64,000 nucleotides of DNA from Rhodoplanes sp. (GCF_013377085.1 NZ_JACAAX010000015.1:1-64000); one strand, 5' to 3'; counted from the first letter of the stretch, positions 9,207 to 18,089 are shown. The notes: generated from the letters alone by a model not told the origin. Numbers and translations: made by a program.

Positions 9207-10409
9207 TCAGATCGCGCCGTCGGCGTGCAGCTTCGCCCGCTCGTCGGCCGTGTAGCCGAGCTCGTCCAAAATGGCGTCGGTGTCGGCGCCGAGCGCCGGC
9301 GGCGGCGTGCGCGGATCCGGATCGCCGCTCTCCAGCTTGAAGCCGGAACGCACCACCGGCACCTCGCGCTCGACCCCCGGCGCGCCGGGGAAGCGCGTCA
9401 CCAGCTTGCGCTCCTTGATGTGCGGATGCTCCAGCACCTGCGGGATCGACAAAACCTCGCCGGCCGGGATGCCCTCGGCGTTGAGCAGCACCGACCACTC
9501 CTTGGCGGTTTTTCGCGCGAGGGCCTTCTCGATCTCGGCCTTCAACTCAAAGCGGCGCTTTTTGCGGTCCTCGCGGTCGGCATAGAGCGGGTCGGTGGCG
9601 AGCTCGGGCCGGCCGATCATCTGGCACAGCGCGACGAACTGCTCCTGCTTGTTGGCCGCGATGTTGAGCGGGCCGGAGCCGGTGGCGAAGGTGCCGGACG
9701 GGCTCGCCGTCATGTTCTCGTTGCCGATCGGCCGCGGCTGCACATGGGCGACCAGATAGTTCGACACCTGCCAGCCCATCGCGACCAGCGTCGATTCCAG
9801 CATCGAGACGTCGATGAACTCGCCCTCGCCGGTGCGGGCGCGGCGCACCAGCGCGGCCGCGATGGCGAAGGCCGCCGTGATGCCGCCCATGGTGTCGGCG
9901 ACCGGATAGCCGACCCGCAGCGGCGCCGTGGTCTCGTCGCCCGTCACGCTCATCACGCCGGCGAGCCCCTGGACGATCTGGTCATAGGCCGGGTTGGCGT
10001 GCAGCGGGCCGGTCTGGCCGAAGCCCGAGATGGCACAGTAGACGAGGCTCGGCTTGAACTCCTTCAGGGTCGTCCAGCCCAGTCCGAGCCGGTCCATGAC
10101 GCCGGGGCGGAAATTCTCCACCAGCACGTCGGCGCTCTCGACCAGCCGGCGGAACACCGCCTTGCCGGCATTGTCCTTGAGATTGACCGTGACCGAGCGC
10201 TTGCCGGCGTTCTGGGCCAGGAAGGAGACGCCCATCAGGGCCTTGTTGAGCTCGTGATCGGCGCCGAGCTGGCGGGCGAGGTCTCCCGTGCCGGGCACCT
10301 CCACCTTGATCACGTCGGCGCCGAGCAGCGCCATCTGGTAGCAGCAGAACGGTCCGGCCAGCACATTGGTGAGGTCGAGCACGCGGATCTTGTCGAGGAG
10401 TGGACTCAA
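9207..10409 (-). CDS. Family III (CaiB/BaiF) CoA-transferase
   Basis: A 400-residue protein with the family N-terminus IRVLDLTNVLAGPFCCYQMA and ADVIKVEVPGTGD, the NAGKRSVTVNLKD block, and the probable catalytic aspartate at D172 in VADTMGG. That position corresponds to Asp169 of formyl-CoA transferase. Enzymes of this family move CoA between organic acids such as formate/oxalate, succinate/malate and carnitine. The start codon is TTG, since no upstream ATG or GTG is in frame and homologues begin at this point. No partner enzyme is adjacent on the same strand, so the acid handled is unknown. Confidence 0.9.
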   Translation of the reverse strand: MSPLLDKIRVLDLTNVLAGPFCCYQMALLGADVIKVEVPGTGDLARQLGADHELNKALMGVSFLAQNAGKRSVTVNLKDNAGKAVFRRLVESADVLVENFRPGVMDRLGLGWTTLKEFKPSLVYCAISGFGQTGPLHANPAYDQIVQGLAGVMSVTGDETTAPLRVGYPVADTMGGITAAFAIAAALVRRARTGEGEFIDVSMLESTLVAMGWQVSNYLVAHVQPRPIGNENMTASPSGTFATGSGPLNIAANKQEQFVALCQMIGRPELATDPLYADREDRKKRRFELKAEIEKALARKTAKEWSVLLNAEGIPAGEVLSIPQVLEHPHIKERKLVTRFPGAPGVEREVPVVRSGFKLESGDPDPRTPPPALGADTDAILDELGYTADERAKLHADGAI

Positions 10410-10766
10410 CGGTTCGTCCCGTTCGGTTGGTCAAGGCGCCGGGCAGGTCTCGAGGAGCGGGCCGCGCGTCTGGGCTGGCTGCGGGCCGGCGGGTCGGGCC
10501 GTCCCGAGGAAGCCTGTTCTGTACACGATTGCGGCGCCCCCGACGAGAGAGCGGGCGGCGGGGCAGGCATCCGGACAGACCCGGACCCGGCGCGTTCTGC
10601 GGTTGCCGCTGACGGGCCGCGCCAGCGGGGCGGGCGCGGCCGGAGCGCCTCCGCTGCCTCGTATGCCGGGCATGCGAGGCGCAATTTCTCGCCACGCGGC
10701 GCCGTTCGTTGACTCGCTCCGGCCGGGCGTCTACCCAGACGCGAGCATACTCAGGGGAGAAACGAC
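10410..10766 (+). promoter_or_regulatory. Gap before the liv-type operon, weak promoter candidate
   Basis: No convincing gene is visible in these 357 bp between divergent genes. TTGACT at 10709-10714 could be a -35 box. The hexamer 17 bp downstream (TACCCA at 10732-10737) is a poor -10, so this is only a weak candidate. AGGGGAGA at about 10753-10760 is a good ribosome-binding sequence for the substrate-binding protein gene. Confidence 0.25.
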
Positions 10767-11909
10767 ATGCGTCGCATTCTGCCGCTCCTCGCGCTCGCGG
10801 TCCTGTGGCTGATGCCCGGCACCGCCCCCGCCCAGGACGTCGTCAAGATCGGGTTTCATGCCCCGTTGACCGGCTTCGCGGCCGCCGACGGCAAGTCGGC
10901 CCGCCAGGGTGCCGAGCTCGCCGTCGCCCAGGCCAACGCGGCCGGCGGCATCGCCGGCAAGAAGATCGAGCTCGTCGTCTACGACGACGAGGGCAAGCCG
11001 GAGAATACCATCCCGCTGGCCAACAAGCTGATCGGCCAGGACAAGGTCGCCGTGGTCGTGTCGGGCGGCTATTCGGGTCCGACCCGCGCCGCCGCCCCGG
11101 TGCTGCAGCGCGCCGGCATCCCCTATCTGTCGGCCTATGCGATCCACCCGGACATCACCAGGGCGGGCGACTTCATCTTCCGCACCGGCATGATGGGCGA
11201 GGTACAGGGCCGCGCCGGCGCCAAGCTGGTCGCCGACCTCCTCAAGAAAAAGAAGGTCGTGATCGTCGCCGTGAACAACGATTTCGGCCAGGCGCTGACG
11301 GCCGGCTTCAAGGAGGTGGCGCCCAAGTTCGGCATCGAGATCCTCAAGGAGCACACCTTCGCCATGCCGGACCGGCAGTTCGGTCCGCTGGTCGCCCAGG
11401 TGAAGGCGTCCGACCCCGAGGTGATCTACGCGCCCGGCTACTTCTTCAATGCCGGCCCGCTGGTCGCACAGCTCCGTGCCGCCGGCGTCGAGGCCACCAT
11501 CATCGGCCAGGAGGGCTACGACAGCCAGCGCTTCATCGAGATCGCCGGCAAGGCCTCCGAGGGCGTGATCGTCACCACGTCGCTCGACCGCGATTCGACG
11601 TCGCCGGCCACCCGCGCCTTCATCGACGAGTACGAGAAGGCGTTCAAGGACCGGGTCGACATGGTCGCCGCCTCCGGCAACGCCGCCGCGACGGTCGCGA
11701 TCGCCGCCCTGAAGAAAGCCGGCACCGATCCCAAGGCGATCCGTGACGCCATAAGGGCCGGCAGCTTCGACACGGCGATCGGCACGCTCTCTTTCAACAA
11801 CCTCGGCGAGGTGAAGAAGGCCGTCCAGGTGCAGGTGGTGAAGGACGCCAACTTCCACCGCTTCGCCATCATCGACGACCTGCAGTTCCTGGCCCCGCCG
11901 GAGAAGTGA
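10767..11909 (+). CDS. Branched-chain amino acid type ABC transporter substrate-binding protein
   Basis: 380 residues. The N-terminal signal peptide (RRILPLLALAVLWLMPG) probably ends at APAQ-D, so the mature protein is periplasmic. VVKIGFHAPLTGFAAADGKS and GAELAVAQANAAGGIAGKKIE are typical of LivK/LivJ-like type I binding proteins. It opens a five-gene importer with two permeases and two ATPases. The true ligand may be a branched-chain amino acid, an amide or an aromatic acid, because this family is broad. A 227-bp gap with repeats separates it from the permease genes. Confidence 0.92.
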   Translation: MRRILPLLALAVLWLMPGTAPAQDVVKIGFHAPLTGFAAADGKSARQGAELAVAQANAAGGIAGKKIELVVYDDEGKPENTIPLANKLIGQDKVAVVVSGGYSGPTRAAAPVLQRAGIPYLSAYAIHPDITRAGDFIFRTGMMGEVQGRAGAKLVADLLKKKKVVIVAVNNDFGQALTAGFKEVAPKFGIEILKEHTFAMPDRQFGPLVAQVKASDPEVIYAPGYFFNAGPLVAQLRAAGVEATIIGQEGYDSQRFIEIAGKASEGVIVTTSLDRDSTSPATRAFIDEYEKAFKDRVDMVAASGNAAATVAIAALKKAGTDPKAIRDAIRAGSFDTAIGTLSFNNLGEVKKAVQVQVVKDANFHRFAIIDDLQFLAPPEK

Positions 11910-11954
11910 AGCTCGATCCGGCACGCTTCACGCGTCAGGCCGGTAAAACGCCGG

Positions 11955-12090
11955 CTCTCCCTCTCCCCGCGTGCGGGGAGAGGGTCGGGGTGAGGGGGCG
12001 TCTCGTGGATACGGAGGCGCCCCCTCACCCGGACCACATGCCTTCGGCATGCGGTCCGACCTCTCCCGGCCAGCGGGGAGAGGTGAAGAA
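11955..12090. repeat. Paired G-rich/C-rich palindromic repeat inside the liv-type operon
   Basis: Two inverted copies of a hairpin-forming element face each other. The left half has CCTCTCCCCGCGTGCGGGGA and a tail GGTCGGGGTGAGGGGGCG. The right half has CGCCCCCTCACCCGG and GCGGGGAGAGG. The centre adds CATGCCTTCGGCATG. Lying between the binding-protein and permease genes, the structure could lower downstream expression relative to the binding protein (inference). Confidence 0.65.
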
Positions 12091-12136
12091 GGCGCCGCCG
12101 TGATCTCCTAGCCCGCACGCGCTTGAAGGAACTGCC

Positions 12137-12997
12137 ATGCTCCATGTCGAGCTCGTGCTGCAGGGGCTGATCAACGGCAGCATGTATGCCGTCATCGCGG
12201 TCGGCCTGACGTTGGTCTACGGGCTCTTGCGCATCCTGCACGTCGCCCATGCCGGCCTGTTCACGCTCGGCGCCTACATCACGGTGCTGATCACCAACGC
12301 CACCGGCAGCCTGCCGCTCGCGGTGCTCGCCGCGACGCTCGTCGTCGGCGTCGCCGGCATGCTGGTCTACCGGCTGCTCTACGAGCCGCTGCTCGACCGC
12401 CCGCCCTATGTGGCGCTGATCGCCTCCATCGGCCTGTTCATCTGCATGGAGGAGAGCTACCGCATCGTCTTCGGGCCCTACGGCAACTCGTTCGACACCA
12501 TGCAGCTCACGCAGCGCATCACCATCGGGCCGATCGGCATGGCGGCGGCGGACGCGGCCATGCTGGTCGGCGCCGTGGTGCTGCTGACCGGGCTCGGCCT
12601 GCTGATGAAGCGCACCCGCTTCGGCATCGCCTGGCGGGCGACCGTGACGGACCCGGCGATGGCGCGCTCCTTCGGCATCGACACCATCAAGGTGCGTTAC
12701 GTGAACTTCTTCATCGCCTCGGCGCTCGCCGCCGCGGCCGGCGCGCTGGTCGCCGTGCTCAACAACCTGGTCGAGCCGACCATGGGCAGCGTGCCGAGCT
12801 ACAAGTCGCTCGCCATCATCGTGCTGGGCGGACTCGGCAATGTCGGCGGCACGCTCGCCGCGGCGCTGCTGCTCGGCGTCATCGAGGCCTACGGCACCAT
12901 CTATGCCGGAGCGTTCCTCGACCGCGACGCCATCGCCTTCGTGTTCCTGATCGCGGTTCTCATGGTGAGACCGCAAGGCCTGTTCGCGGCGAGATGA
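12137..12997 (+). CDS. livH: Branched-chain amino acid type ABC transporter permease (LivH)
   Basis: 286 residues with about eight membrane spans. QGLINGSMYAVIAVGLTLVY at the start and the C-terminal LAIIVLGGLGNVGGTLAAAL are LivH-type signatures; the latter is the region contacting the ATPases. A GAAGGA sequence lies upstream of the ATG. The next permease begins four bases after this stop, so the two inner-membrane subunits are made together. Confidence 0.93.
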   Translation: MLHVELVLQGLINGSMYAVIAVGLTLVYGLLRILHVAHAGLFTLGAYITVLITNATGSLPLAVLAATLVVGVAGMLVYRLLYEPLLDRPPYVALIASIGLFICMEESYRIVFGPYGNSFDTMQLTQRITIGPIGMAAADAAMLVGAVVLLTGLGLLMKRTRFGIAWRATVTDPAMARSFGIDTIKVRYVNFFIASALAAAAGALVAVLNNLVEPTMGSVPSYKSLAIIVLGGLGNVGGTLAAALLLGVIEAYGTIYAGAFLDRDAIAFVFLIAVLMVRPQGLFAAR

Positions 12998-13001
12998 CCC
13001 G

Positions 13002-13859
13002 GTGATCGGCGCTTACGAGATCACGCTCGTCGCGGTCGTCAGCATCAACCTGATGCTGGCGCTCGGCCTCAACCTGATCACCGGCTTCTGCGGCCAGGTC
13101 AGCCTCGGCCATGCCGCCTTCTTCGGCACCGGCGCCTATGCGGCCGCGTTGGTCGCCGGCGGCCTGCCGCTGCCCGCCGTGCTGCTGGTCGCCGGCCTTT
13201 TCGCCTGCGCGCTCGGCCTTCTGGTCGGCGTCGCTTCGCTGCGGGTGCGCGAGGACTTTCTGGCCATCACCACCATGGGGGTCGGCTTCGTCTTCGTCGG
13301 CGTCGTGCGCAAGCAGGGCTTTCTCGGCGCCGAGATGGGGCTGACCGACATTCCCGACCACGGGCTCGGCGATCTCGGTTTCGTCGGACTGTGCCTGGCG
13401 CTGGTCGCCCTGATGGCGCTGCTCACCTGGCACATCAAGCGGAGCTGGATGGGATTTGGCTTCGCCGCTGTCGCCGACGACGAGCGCACCGCCCGCACCC
13501 TCGGCATCAACGCCGCCGCCTACAAGCTCGCCGCCTTCGTCATCGGCACCTTCCTGGCCGGCGTCGCCGGCGCCGTCTACGCCTACTTCACCCGCTTCAT
13601 CATCCCGGGCGCCTTCGGCTTCACGGTGTCGATCAGCATCCTCACCATGGTGATCGTCGGCGGCGTCGGCTCGATCTGGGGCGTCGTCGTCGCTGCCGTG
13701 CTGCTCACCCTGCTGCCCGAGTTCAGCCGCGTCATCAACGACTACAAGCTCCTGCTCTATGGCGCCCTGATCGTGCTGACCATGCGGTTCGCGCCCGGCG
13801 GGCTCGCCGGCGTGGTGGCGGCCGTCAAGGCGCGCGTGCGGCCGGGAGGCGGGCCATGA
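13002..13859 (+). CDS. livM: Branched-chain amino acid type ABC transporter permease (LivM)
   Basis: 285 residues beginning at GTG. NLMLALGLNLITGFCGQVSL and GHAAFFGTGAYAAALVAGG mark the LivM family. The conserved ERTARTLGINAAAYKLAAFV and VIVGGVGSIWGVVVAA segments follow. It pairs with LivH in the membrane channel. Its stop overlaps the start of the first ATPase by four bases. Confidence 0.93.
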   Translation: MIGAYEITLVAVVSINLMLALGLNLITGFCGQVSLGHAAFFGTGAYAAALVAGGLPLPAVLLVAGLFACALGLLVGVASLRVREDFLAITTMGVGFVFVGVVRKQGFLGAEMGLTDIPDHGLGDLGFVGLCLALVALMALLTWHIKRSWMGFGFAAVADDERTARTLGINAAAYKLAAFVIGTFLAGVAGAVYAYFTRFIIPGAFGFTVSISILTMVIVGGVGSIWGVVVAAVLLTLLPEFSRVINDYKLLLYGALIVLTMRFAPGGLAGVVAAVKARVRPGGGP

Positions 13860-14650
13860 GCGCACTGCTCGCCGTCGAGGACGTGCTGGTCCGTTTCGGC
13901 GGCGTCACGGCGCTGGCCGGCGTCAGCTTTTCTCTGGGCAAGGGCGAGTTGCTCGGCCTCATCGGCCCCAACGGCGCCGGCAAGACGACCCTGCTGCATA
14001 CCGTGATCGGCGTGGTGACGCCGACAAAGGGGCGCGTCCTGGTCGGCGGCCGCGACGTCACCCGCCTGTCGACCGATGCCCGCGCCCGGCTCGGGCTTGC
14101 GCTGACCCACCAGATCGTCCGGCCGTTCCGCGGCATGAGCGTGCTCGACAATGTCACGCTGGCGGCCGGCTTCGCCAAGACGACGCATCTCCTTCGCGCG
14201 CTCACCTCGGTGTCGCGGACGGCCGAGCGGGCGCGCGCCCGCGAGCTCTTGGCGCTGGTCGGCATCGCCGACTATGCCGACGCCGCGCCCGCCGTGCTGC
14301 CGCTCGGCGCGCTCAAGCGGCTCGAGGTGGCCCGCGCGCTCGCCATCTCGCCCGAGGTGCTGCTGCTCGACGAGCCGCTCGCCGGCCTCAACTCGGTCGA
14401 GGCGACGCGGCTCGCCGCGACGCTCGCCGACCTCAACGCGTCCGGCATCACCATGATCCTGATCGAGCACAATCTCGCCAAGGTGGCGGAGATCTGCCCG
14501 CGCCTCGTCGTGCTCGACAACGGCCGCAAGATAGCCGACGGCTCGACTGCCGCCGTGCTGGCCGATGCCGCCGTCATCGCCGCCTATATGGGCAAGGACG
14601 CCTCGGGTCGAGACCCCTCGCACGCGGAGGCGTCGCATGCTGCGGGTTGA
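13856..14650 (+). CDS. livG: Branched-chain amino acid type ABC transporter ATPase (LivG)
   Basis: 264 residues from ATG at 13856, in a four-base overlap with livM. A longer upstream reading from 13391 is a frame shadow of livM. Walker A is GPNGAGKTT (about residues 37-45) and Walker B is VLLLDEPLAGL. The usual LSGGQ signature is replaced by LPLGALKRLE, a normal variant for LivG proteins. It works with LivF on the cytoplasmic side of the LivHM channel. Confidence 0.93.
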   Translation: MSALLAVEDVLVRFGGVTALAGVSFSLGKGELLGLIGPNGAGKTTLLHTVIGVVTPTKGRVLVGGRDVTRLSTDARARLGLALTHQIVRPFRGMSVLDNVTLAAGFAKTTHLLRALTSVSRTAERARARELLALVGIADYADAAPAVLPLGALKRLEVARALAISPEVLLLDEPLAGLNSVEATRLAATLADLNASGITMILIEHNLAKVAEICPRLVVLDNGRKIADGSTAAVLADAAVIAAYMGKDASGRDPSHAEASHAAG

Positions 14651-15347
14651 CGGCCTCACCTGCGGCTACGGCCGCTTCGTCGCGGTGCGCGACCTCTCCT
14701 TCGCGGCCCAGCAGGGCGAGGCGCTGGCGATCCTCGGCGCCAACGGCGCCGGCAAGTCGTCGACCCTGATGGCGATCGCCGGGCATGTGGCGGTGGGCGG
14801 TGGCACCATCACGTTCGACGGGGAGGACATCACGGCGCTCTCCCCGATGGGGCGCTGCGCCAGGGGGATCGCACTGGCGCCCGAGGGGCGGCGGCTGTTC
14901 CGCGATCTCACGGTCCGCGAAAACCTGATCGTCGGCGGCTATGTGCGCGACGCGCGGCGCACCGACGAGGCGATGGCCCGCGTGCTCGACCTCTTCCCGC
15001 GCCTGAAGGAGCGGCTCGACAACCAGGCCGGCTCGCTCTCCGGCGGCGAGCAGCAGATGGCCGCCATCGGCCGCGCCATGATGGCGGCGCCGCGGCTCCT
15101 GCTCATCGACGAGGTGTCGCTCGGCCTGATGCCGAAGAACGTCGACATCTGCTACGAGGCGCTCGATGCGTTGCGCCGCGGCGGTCTCACCATCGTGCTG
15201 GTCGAGCAGAGTCTCGAACGCGTGCTCGCCATGGCGGACCGGGTGGTGGTGCTGGAATCGGGCCGCCTCGCCTGGACCGGCACGGCGGCGCAAGCGCGCG
15301 GCAATCCCGAGGTGCTCGGCGCCTATATGGGCGGCGTGCGAGCGTAG
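14637..15347 (+). CDS. livF: Branched-chain amino acid type ABC transporter ATPase (LivF)
   Basis: 236 residues from ATG at 14637, overlapping livG by 14 bp. Walker A is GANGAGKSS, the signature is LSGGEQQMAAIGRAMM and Walker B is LLLIDEVSLGL. The LivF hallmark APEGRRLFRDLTVRENL is present. This completes the binding protein-LivH-LivM-LivG-LivF set. The operon ends at a palindromic repeat 25 bp downstream. Confidence 0.94.
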   Translation: MLRVDGLTCGYGRFVAVRDLSFAAQQGEALAILGANGAGKSSTLMAIAGHVAVGGGTITFDGEDITALSPMGRCARGIALAPEGRRLFRDLTVRENLIVGGYVRDARRTDEAMARVLDLFPRLKERLDNQAGSLSGGEQQMAAIGRAMMAAPRLLLIDEVSLGLMPKNVDICYEALDALRRGGLTIVLVEQSLERVLAMADRVVVLESGRLAWTGTAAQARGNPEVLGAYMGGVRA

Positions 15348-15371
15348 GGACGAGCCGCACCGGACGATCAT

Positions 15372-15478
15372 TTCGCCGTCAGTCCGGGGCGCGCCGAAGG
15401 CGCGAACCCGGAATCCAGCGGCCAACTTGGTATTCTTGGCTGGATTCTGGGTCCGGCGCTCTGCGCCGTCCCGGATTG
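15372..15478. repeat. Palindromic intergenic repeat (CCGGAATCCAG family)
   Basis: A long imperfect inverted repeat. AACCCGGAATCCAG in the left arm mirrors CTGGATTCTGGGT in the right arm, and the outer GTCAGTCCGGGGCGC mirrors GCGCCGTCCCGGATTGAC. The same family appears at 19361-19464. It lies between the convergent livF and hicB genes and may serve as a bidirectional terminator. Confidence 0.65.
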
Positions 15479-15514
15479 ACTACTGAATACGTCACCCGGC
15501 CCCGGATCGGTCCC

Positions 15515-15847
15515 TCAGCCGCGGACGGCTTTCTCCAGCGTCGCCGTGACCCATTTGTTGAGGCTGACGCCGGCGCGGCGCGCCGCGCCCGACACGGCCT
15601 TGTGCAGCGACGGATCGGTGCGCACCACGAACTGGCCCGAGAACGGCTTCTCGGGCTCCTCGCCGCGCTCCTTGCAGAAGGCGATGTAGTCCTCGACCGA
15701 TTCGGCGAAGGCCTGTTTCAGCTCGGCGACCGACCGGCCCTGGAACGTGATCACGTCGCGCAGGTTGACGACCTCGCCATGAAAGATCCCGGCGTTCTCG
15801 TCGTACTCGACGATCGCCTCGTAGCCCTTGTGGTTCATCGTGCTCAT
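15515..15847 (-). CDS. hicB: HicB-family antitoxin
   Basis: 110 residues from ATG at 15847, with an alternative ATG nine bases later. The N-terminal half (YEAIVEYDENAGIFHGEVVN) is the partly degraded RNase H-like HicB fold. The C-terminal half (VVRTDPSLHKAVSGAARRAG then VSLNKWVTATLEKAV) is a ribbon-helix-helix/Arc-like DNA-binding domain. HicB neutralises HicA and represses its own promoter. It overlaps hicA by four bases, the usual toxin-first hicAB order. A longer reading from 16114 runs through hicA in another frame and is rejected. Confidence 0.9.
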   Translation of the reverse strand: MSTMNHKGYEAIVEYDENAGIFHGEVVNLRDVITFQGRSVAELKQAFAESVEDYIAFCKERGEEPEKPFSGQFVVRTDPSLHKAVSGAARRAGVSLNKWVTATLEKAVRG

Positions 15848-16104
15848 GGCTCGATCCCGGCCTCGGTCAGGAAACGGCGAACCGATTTCACCGCGCCCTT
15901 GTCGGTTTCCTTCTGCGGGTGCGGGCGATGGAAGACAGCGCGCACGCCGCGGAGCGCGACCCGCACCCGGGAGCCGCTGCCCTCGCTGACCTCGGCGCCG
16001 CAGGCCCGGAACAGAGTCTCGATATCGGTCCAGACGATGCCGGCGTGCACGGGCGTCGCGAAGATCGCCTCGAGAGTGGCGCGATGCTTCCTGCTCAGGT
16101 CCAT
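15844..16104 (-). CDS. hicA: HicA-family mRNA interferase toxin
   Basis: 86 residues, slightly longer than typical HicA. The fold's central strand region is SEGSGSRVRVALRG, followed by FHRPHPQKETDKGAVKSVRR and FLTEAGI, matching the HicA dsRNA-binding-like family. Classic HicA toxins have a catalytic histidine in a GSH motif, while here the equivalent position reads GSR. His residues in FHRPHP are present, and this GSR subclass is widespread. The gene sits 34 bp downstream of the FTCD gene on the same strand, with an inverted repeat in the gap. Confidence 0.87.
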   Translation of the reverse strand: MDLSRKHRATLEAIFATPVHAGIVWTDIETLFRACGAEVSEGSGSRVRVALRGVRAVFHRPHPQKETDKGAVKSVRRFLTEAGIEP

Positions 16105-16105
16105 A

Positions 16106-16126
16106 TAGTATCACTTATTGATACTA
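16106..16126 (-). promoter_or_regulatory. Perfect inverted repeat before hicA, likely HicB operator
   Basis: TAGTATCA (16106-16113) and TGATACTA (16119-16126) are perfect 8-bp inverted repeats with a 5-bp spacer. The repeat ends one base before the hicA start codon. An AT-rich palindrome at this place in a GC-rich genome is what autorepression by a ribbon-helix-helix HicB would require. Binding has not been shown. Confidence 0.7.
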
Positions 16127-16138
16127 ATTCAAGGTCGC

Positions 16139-17989
16139 CTACTTCTTCGTCAGCATCGCCTCGAGCCGGGCGTCGCCGTGCTGGCCGGCGCGGGCCAGCA
16201 GGTCCTGCGCCTTGCCGAGCAGGTCGGCGCATTGCGCCTTCATGCGGTCCACATAGGCCGGATCCTTGATGTCCTTGAGATTGATGAGGACGTTCCACAG
16301 GCCACCGCGCACGCCCGCGAACGCGATGGTGAACCCCACCATGGTGTCGGTGATCGAGGCGGGATTGCCGTGGTGCATGGCGACCTCGGCCGCTTCCATC
16401 GCCTCGAAGCAGGCCTTGGCGGTGGACCAGGGCACGTCGGCGGCGACCATCAGCCCATGCTGCATCGCCGCCTCGCGGGCGGCCTTCTCGTCCGGCGTGC
16501 CGGCGGGCAGCCGGCGGGCTTCCATGTAGGCCGTGAAGGCGGCCGTGTCCTCGTCGACCGCCAGCACCAGCGCGTCCTTCACCCGCTGGGCCTTTTCGGC
16601 GGCCTCTCCGAGGGCGAATTCGGCGTCGGGGCTCTTGGCCTTGCCCTGGGTGAGATTGGCCACCATGGAGGCGAGTGCGGCGCCGAGCGCGCCGGCCAGC
16701 GCCGCGATCGAGCCGCCGCCCGGCGCCGGCGTGTCGCGCGACACCTCGTCGACGAAGGCGGTTCCGGTCATGCTCATCAGTCCGCCCGGATAGGATTTCG
16801 GCAGGCCCAGCACCTTCTTGTCGATCTCGAATGACGCCACGTCGGCGAGGCCCATGGAGAAAACCGCGTTCTCCAGCACGTCGGCGACCGGAACGAACGG
16901 GCTCTTGCCCTGCTGTTTCAGATAGCGCCGGCCGGCCTGATGGAGCGCCTGGAACGGCACCACGCCGACGATCTCGCTGCCGGTGACGACGAGGCCGCGG
17001 GCGGCCGCCATGGTTCGCGCCGCCTCCAGCACGTCGACCGGGCTCGTCACCTTGTAGTTGGTGAGATTGATCGAGAGCTGCGCCCGCTTGTAGGTCTCGA
17101 CGTACCAGCCGATCGCCTTGCACTGCTTGAACAGCCCGGCTCGATAGACCTTCTGGCCGACCACGCCCTTCGCCGCGTCGACTCCGTTGAGCGCCAGCAG
17201 GTGGCGAAGGTCGTAGCCGTGGACCTCGCGGCAATGCGCCTCCGTCTCGGCGAAGGTCGCCCCGTCGAAATCGCAGTTGCCGCAGGGAAACCTGCCGTCC
17301 TGATAGAAGATCAGCTCGCCGGAATTGTAGAAGGCGGTCGCCTGGCCGCGGCGCGCCACCCGGCCGGTCTCGCGCAGTTCCAGCGCCATGTCGGCGGCGT
17401 GGCTCTTGTCACGGCTGTTGAGGGTGATGTTGTAGGCGATGAGGAACTCGCGCGCCCCGGTGATCAGGGCGCCGGCCTTGGGATGGAAGACCGCTGGGCC
17501 GAAATCGGGGGCCCATTGCGGATCCTTCAGCTTCTCCTCCAGTCCCTCGTACTCGCCTTTGCGGACCACCGCGAGATTGCACCGCTCGGGGCGGCTCGCG
17601 GCATGCTCGTAGAGGTAGGTGGGGATTGCCAGCTCCCGCCCCACCCGCTCGCCCAGCTTGCGGGCGAGCGCCGCGCAATCGTCGAGCGTCACGCCTTCGA
17701 CCGGCACGAAGGGACACACGTCGGTCGCCCCCATGCGCGGATGGGCGCCCTGGTGGGTGGTCATGTCGAGCACGTCCGCGGCGGTCTGCACGGCCTGGAA
17801 CGCGGCCTCCAGCACGGCGTCCGGGTGCCCTACGAAGGTGACGACGGTCCGGTTGGTGTCGGCGCCGGGATCCACGTCCAGCAGGCGGACCCCCGACACG
17901 CGTTCGATGGCATCGGTGATCCGGCGGATTTTCGCCATGTCCCGGCCTTCGGAGAAATTGGGGACGCATTCGACCACTTGCTGAGCCAT
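16139..17989 (-). CDS. Formimidoyltransferase-cyclodeaminase (FTCD) with a zinc-finger-like insert
   Basis: 616 residues from ATG at 17989. A much longer upstream reading runs over the divergent hutI and is rejected. The formiminotransferase half (VVECVPNFSEGRD, DVDPGADTNRTVV, HPRMGATDVCPF) takes the formimino group from formiminoglutamate onto tetrahydrofolate. The cyclodeaminase half (about residues 415-600, TPAPGGGSIAALAGALGAAL) converts it to methenyl-THF and ammonia. Between the two transferase subdomains lies an extra segment of about 75 residues with C236-X2-C239-X12-H252-X4-H257, which fits C2H2 zinc-finger spacing and is not in human FTCD. It lies divergent to hutI. Confidence 0.93.
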   Translation of the reverse strand: MAQQVVECVPNFSEGRDMAKIRRITDAIERVSGVRLLDVDPGADTNRTVVTFVGHPDAVLEAAFQAVQTAADVLDMTTHQGAHPRMGATDVCPFVPVEGVTLDDCAALARKLGERVGRELAIPTYLYEHAASRPERCNLAVVRKGEYEGLEEKLKDPQWAPDFGPAVFHPKAGALITGAREFLIAYNITLNSRDKSHAADMALELRETGRVARRGQATAFYNSGELIFYQDGRFPCGNCDFDGATFAETEAHCREVHGYDLRHLLALNGVDAAKGVVGQKVYRAGLFKQCKAIGWYVETYKRAQLSINLTNYKVTSPVDVLEAARTMAAARGLVVTGSEIVGVVPFQALHQAGRRYLKQQGKSPFVPVADVLENAVFSMGLADVASFEIDKKVLGLPKSYPGGLMSMTGTAFVDEVSRDTPAPGGGSIAALAGALGAALASMVANLTQGKAKSPDAEFALGEAAEKAQRVKDALVLAVDEDTAAFTAYMEARRLPAGTPDEKAAREAAMQHGLMVAADVPWSTAKACFEAMEAAEVAMHHGNPASITDTMVGFTIAFAGVRGGLWNVLINLKDIKDPAYVDRMKAQCADLLGKAQDLLARAGQHGDARLEAMLTKK

Positions 17990-18089
17990 GGAGAATCCTC
18001 GTGCTGATCGCCGCGCGGAGCGGCGCCTCGCCTGCCGCGCGCGCTGGACCATAGCGGAGGGCGCGGCGATTTTGTATGGGACAGGGCGC

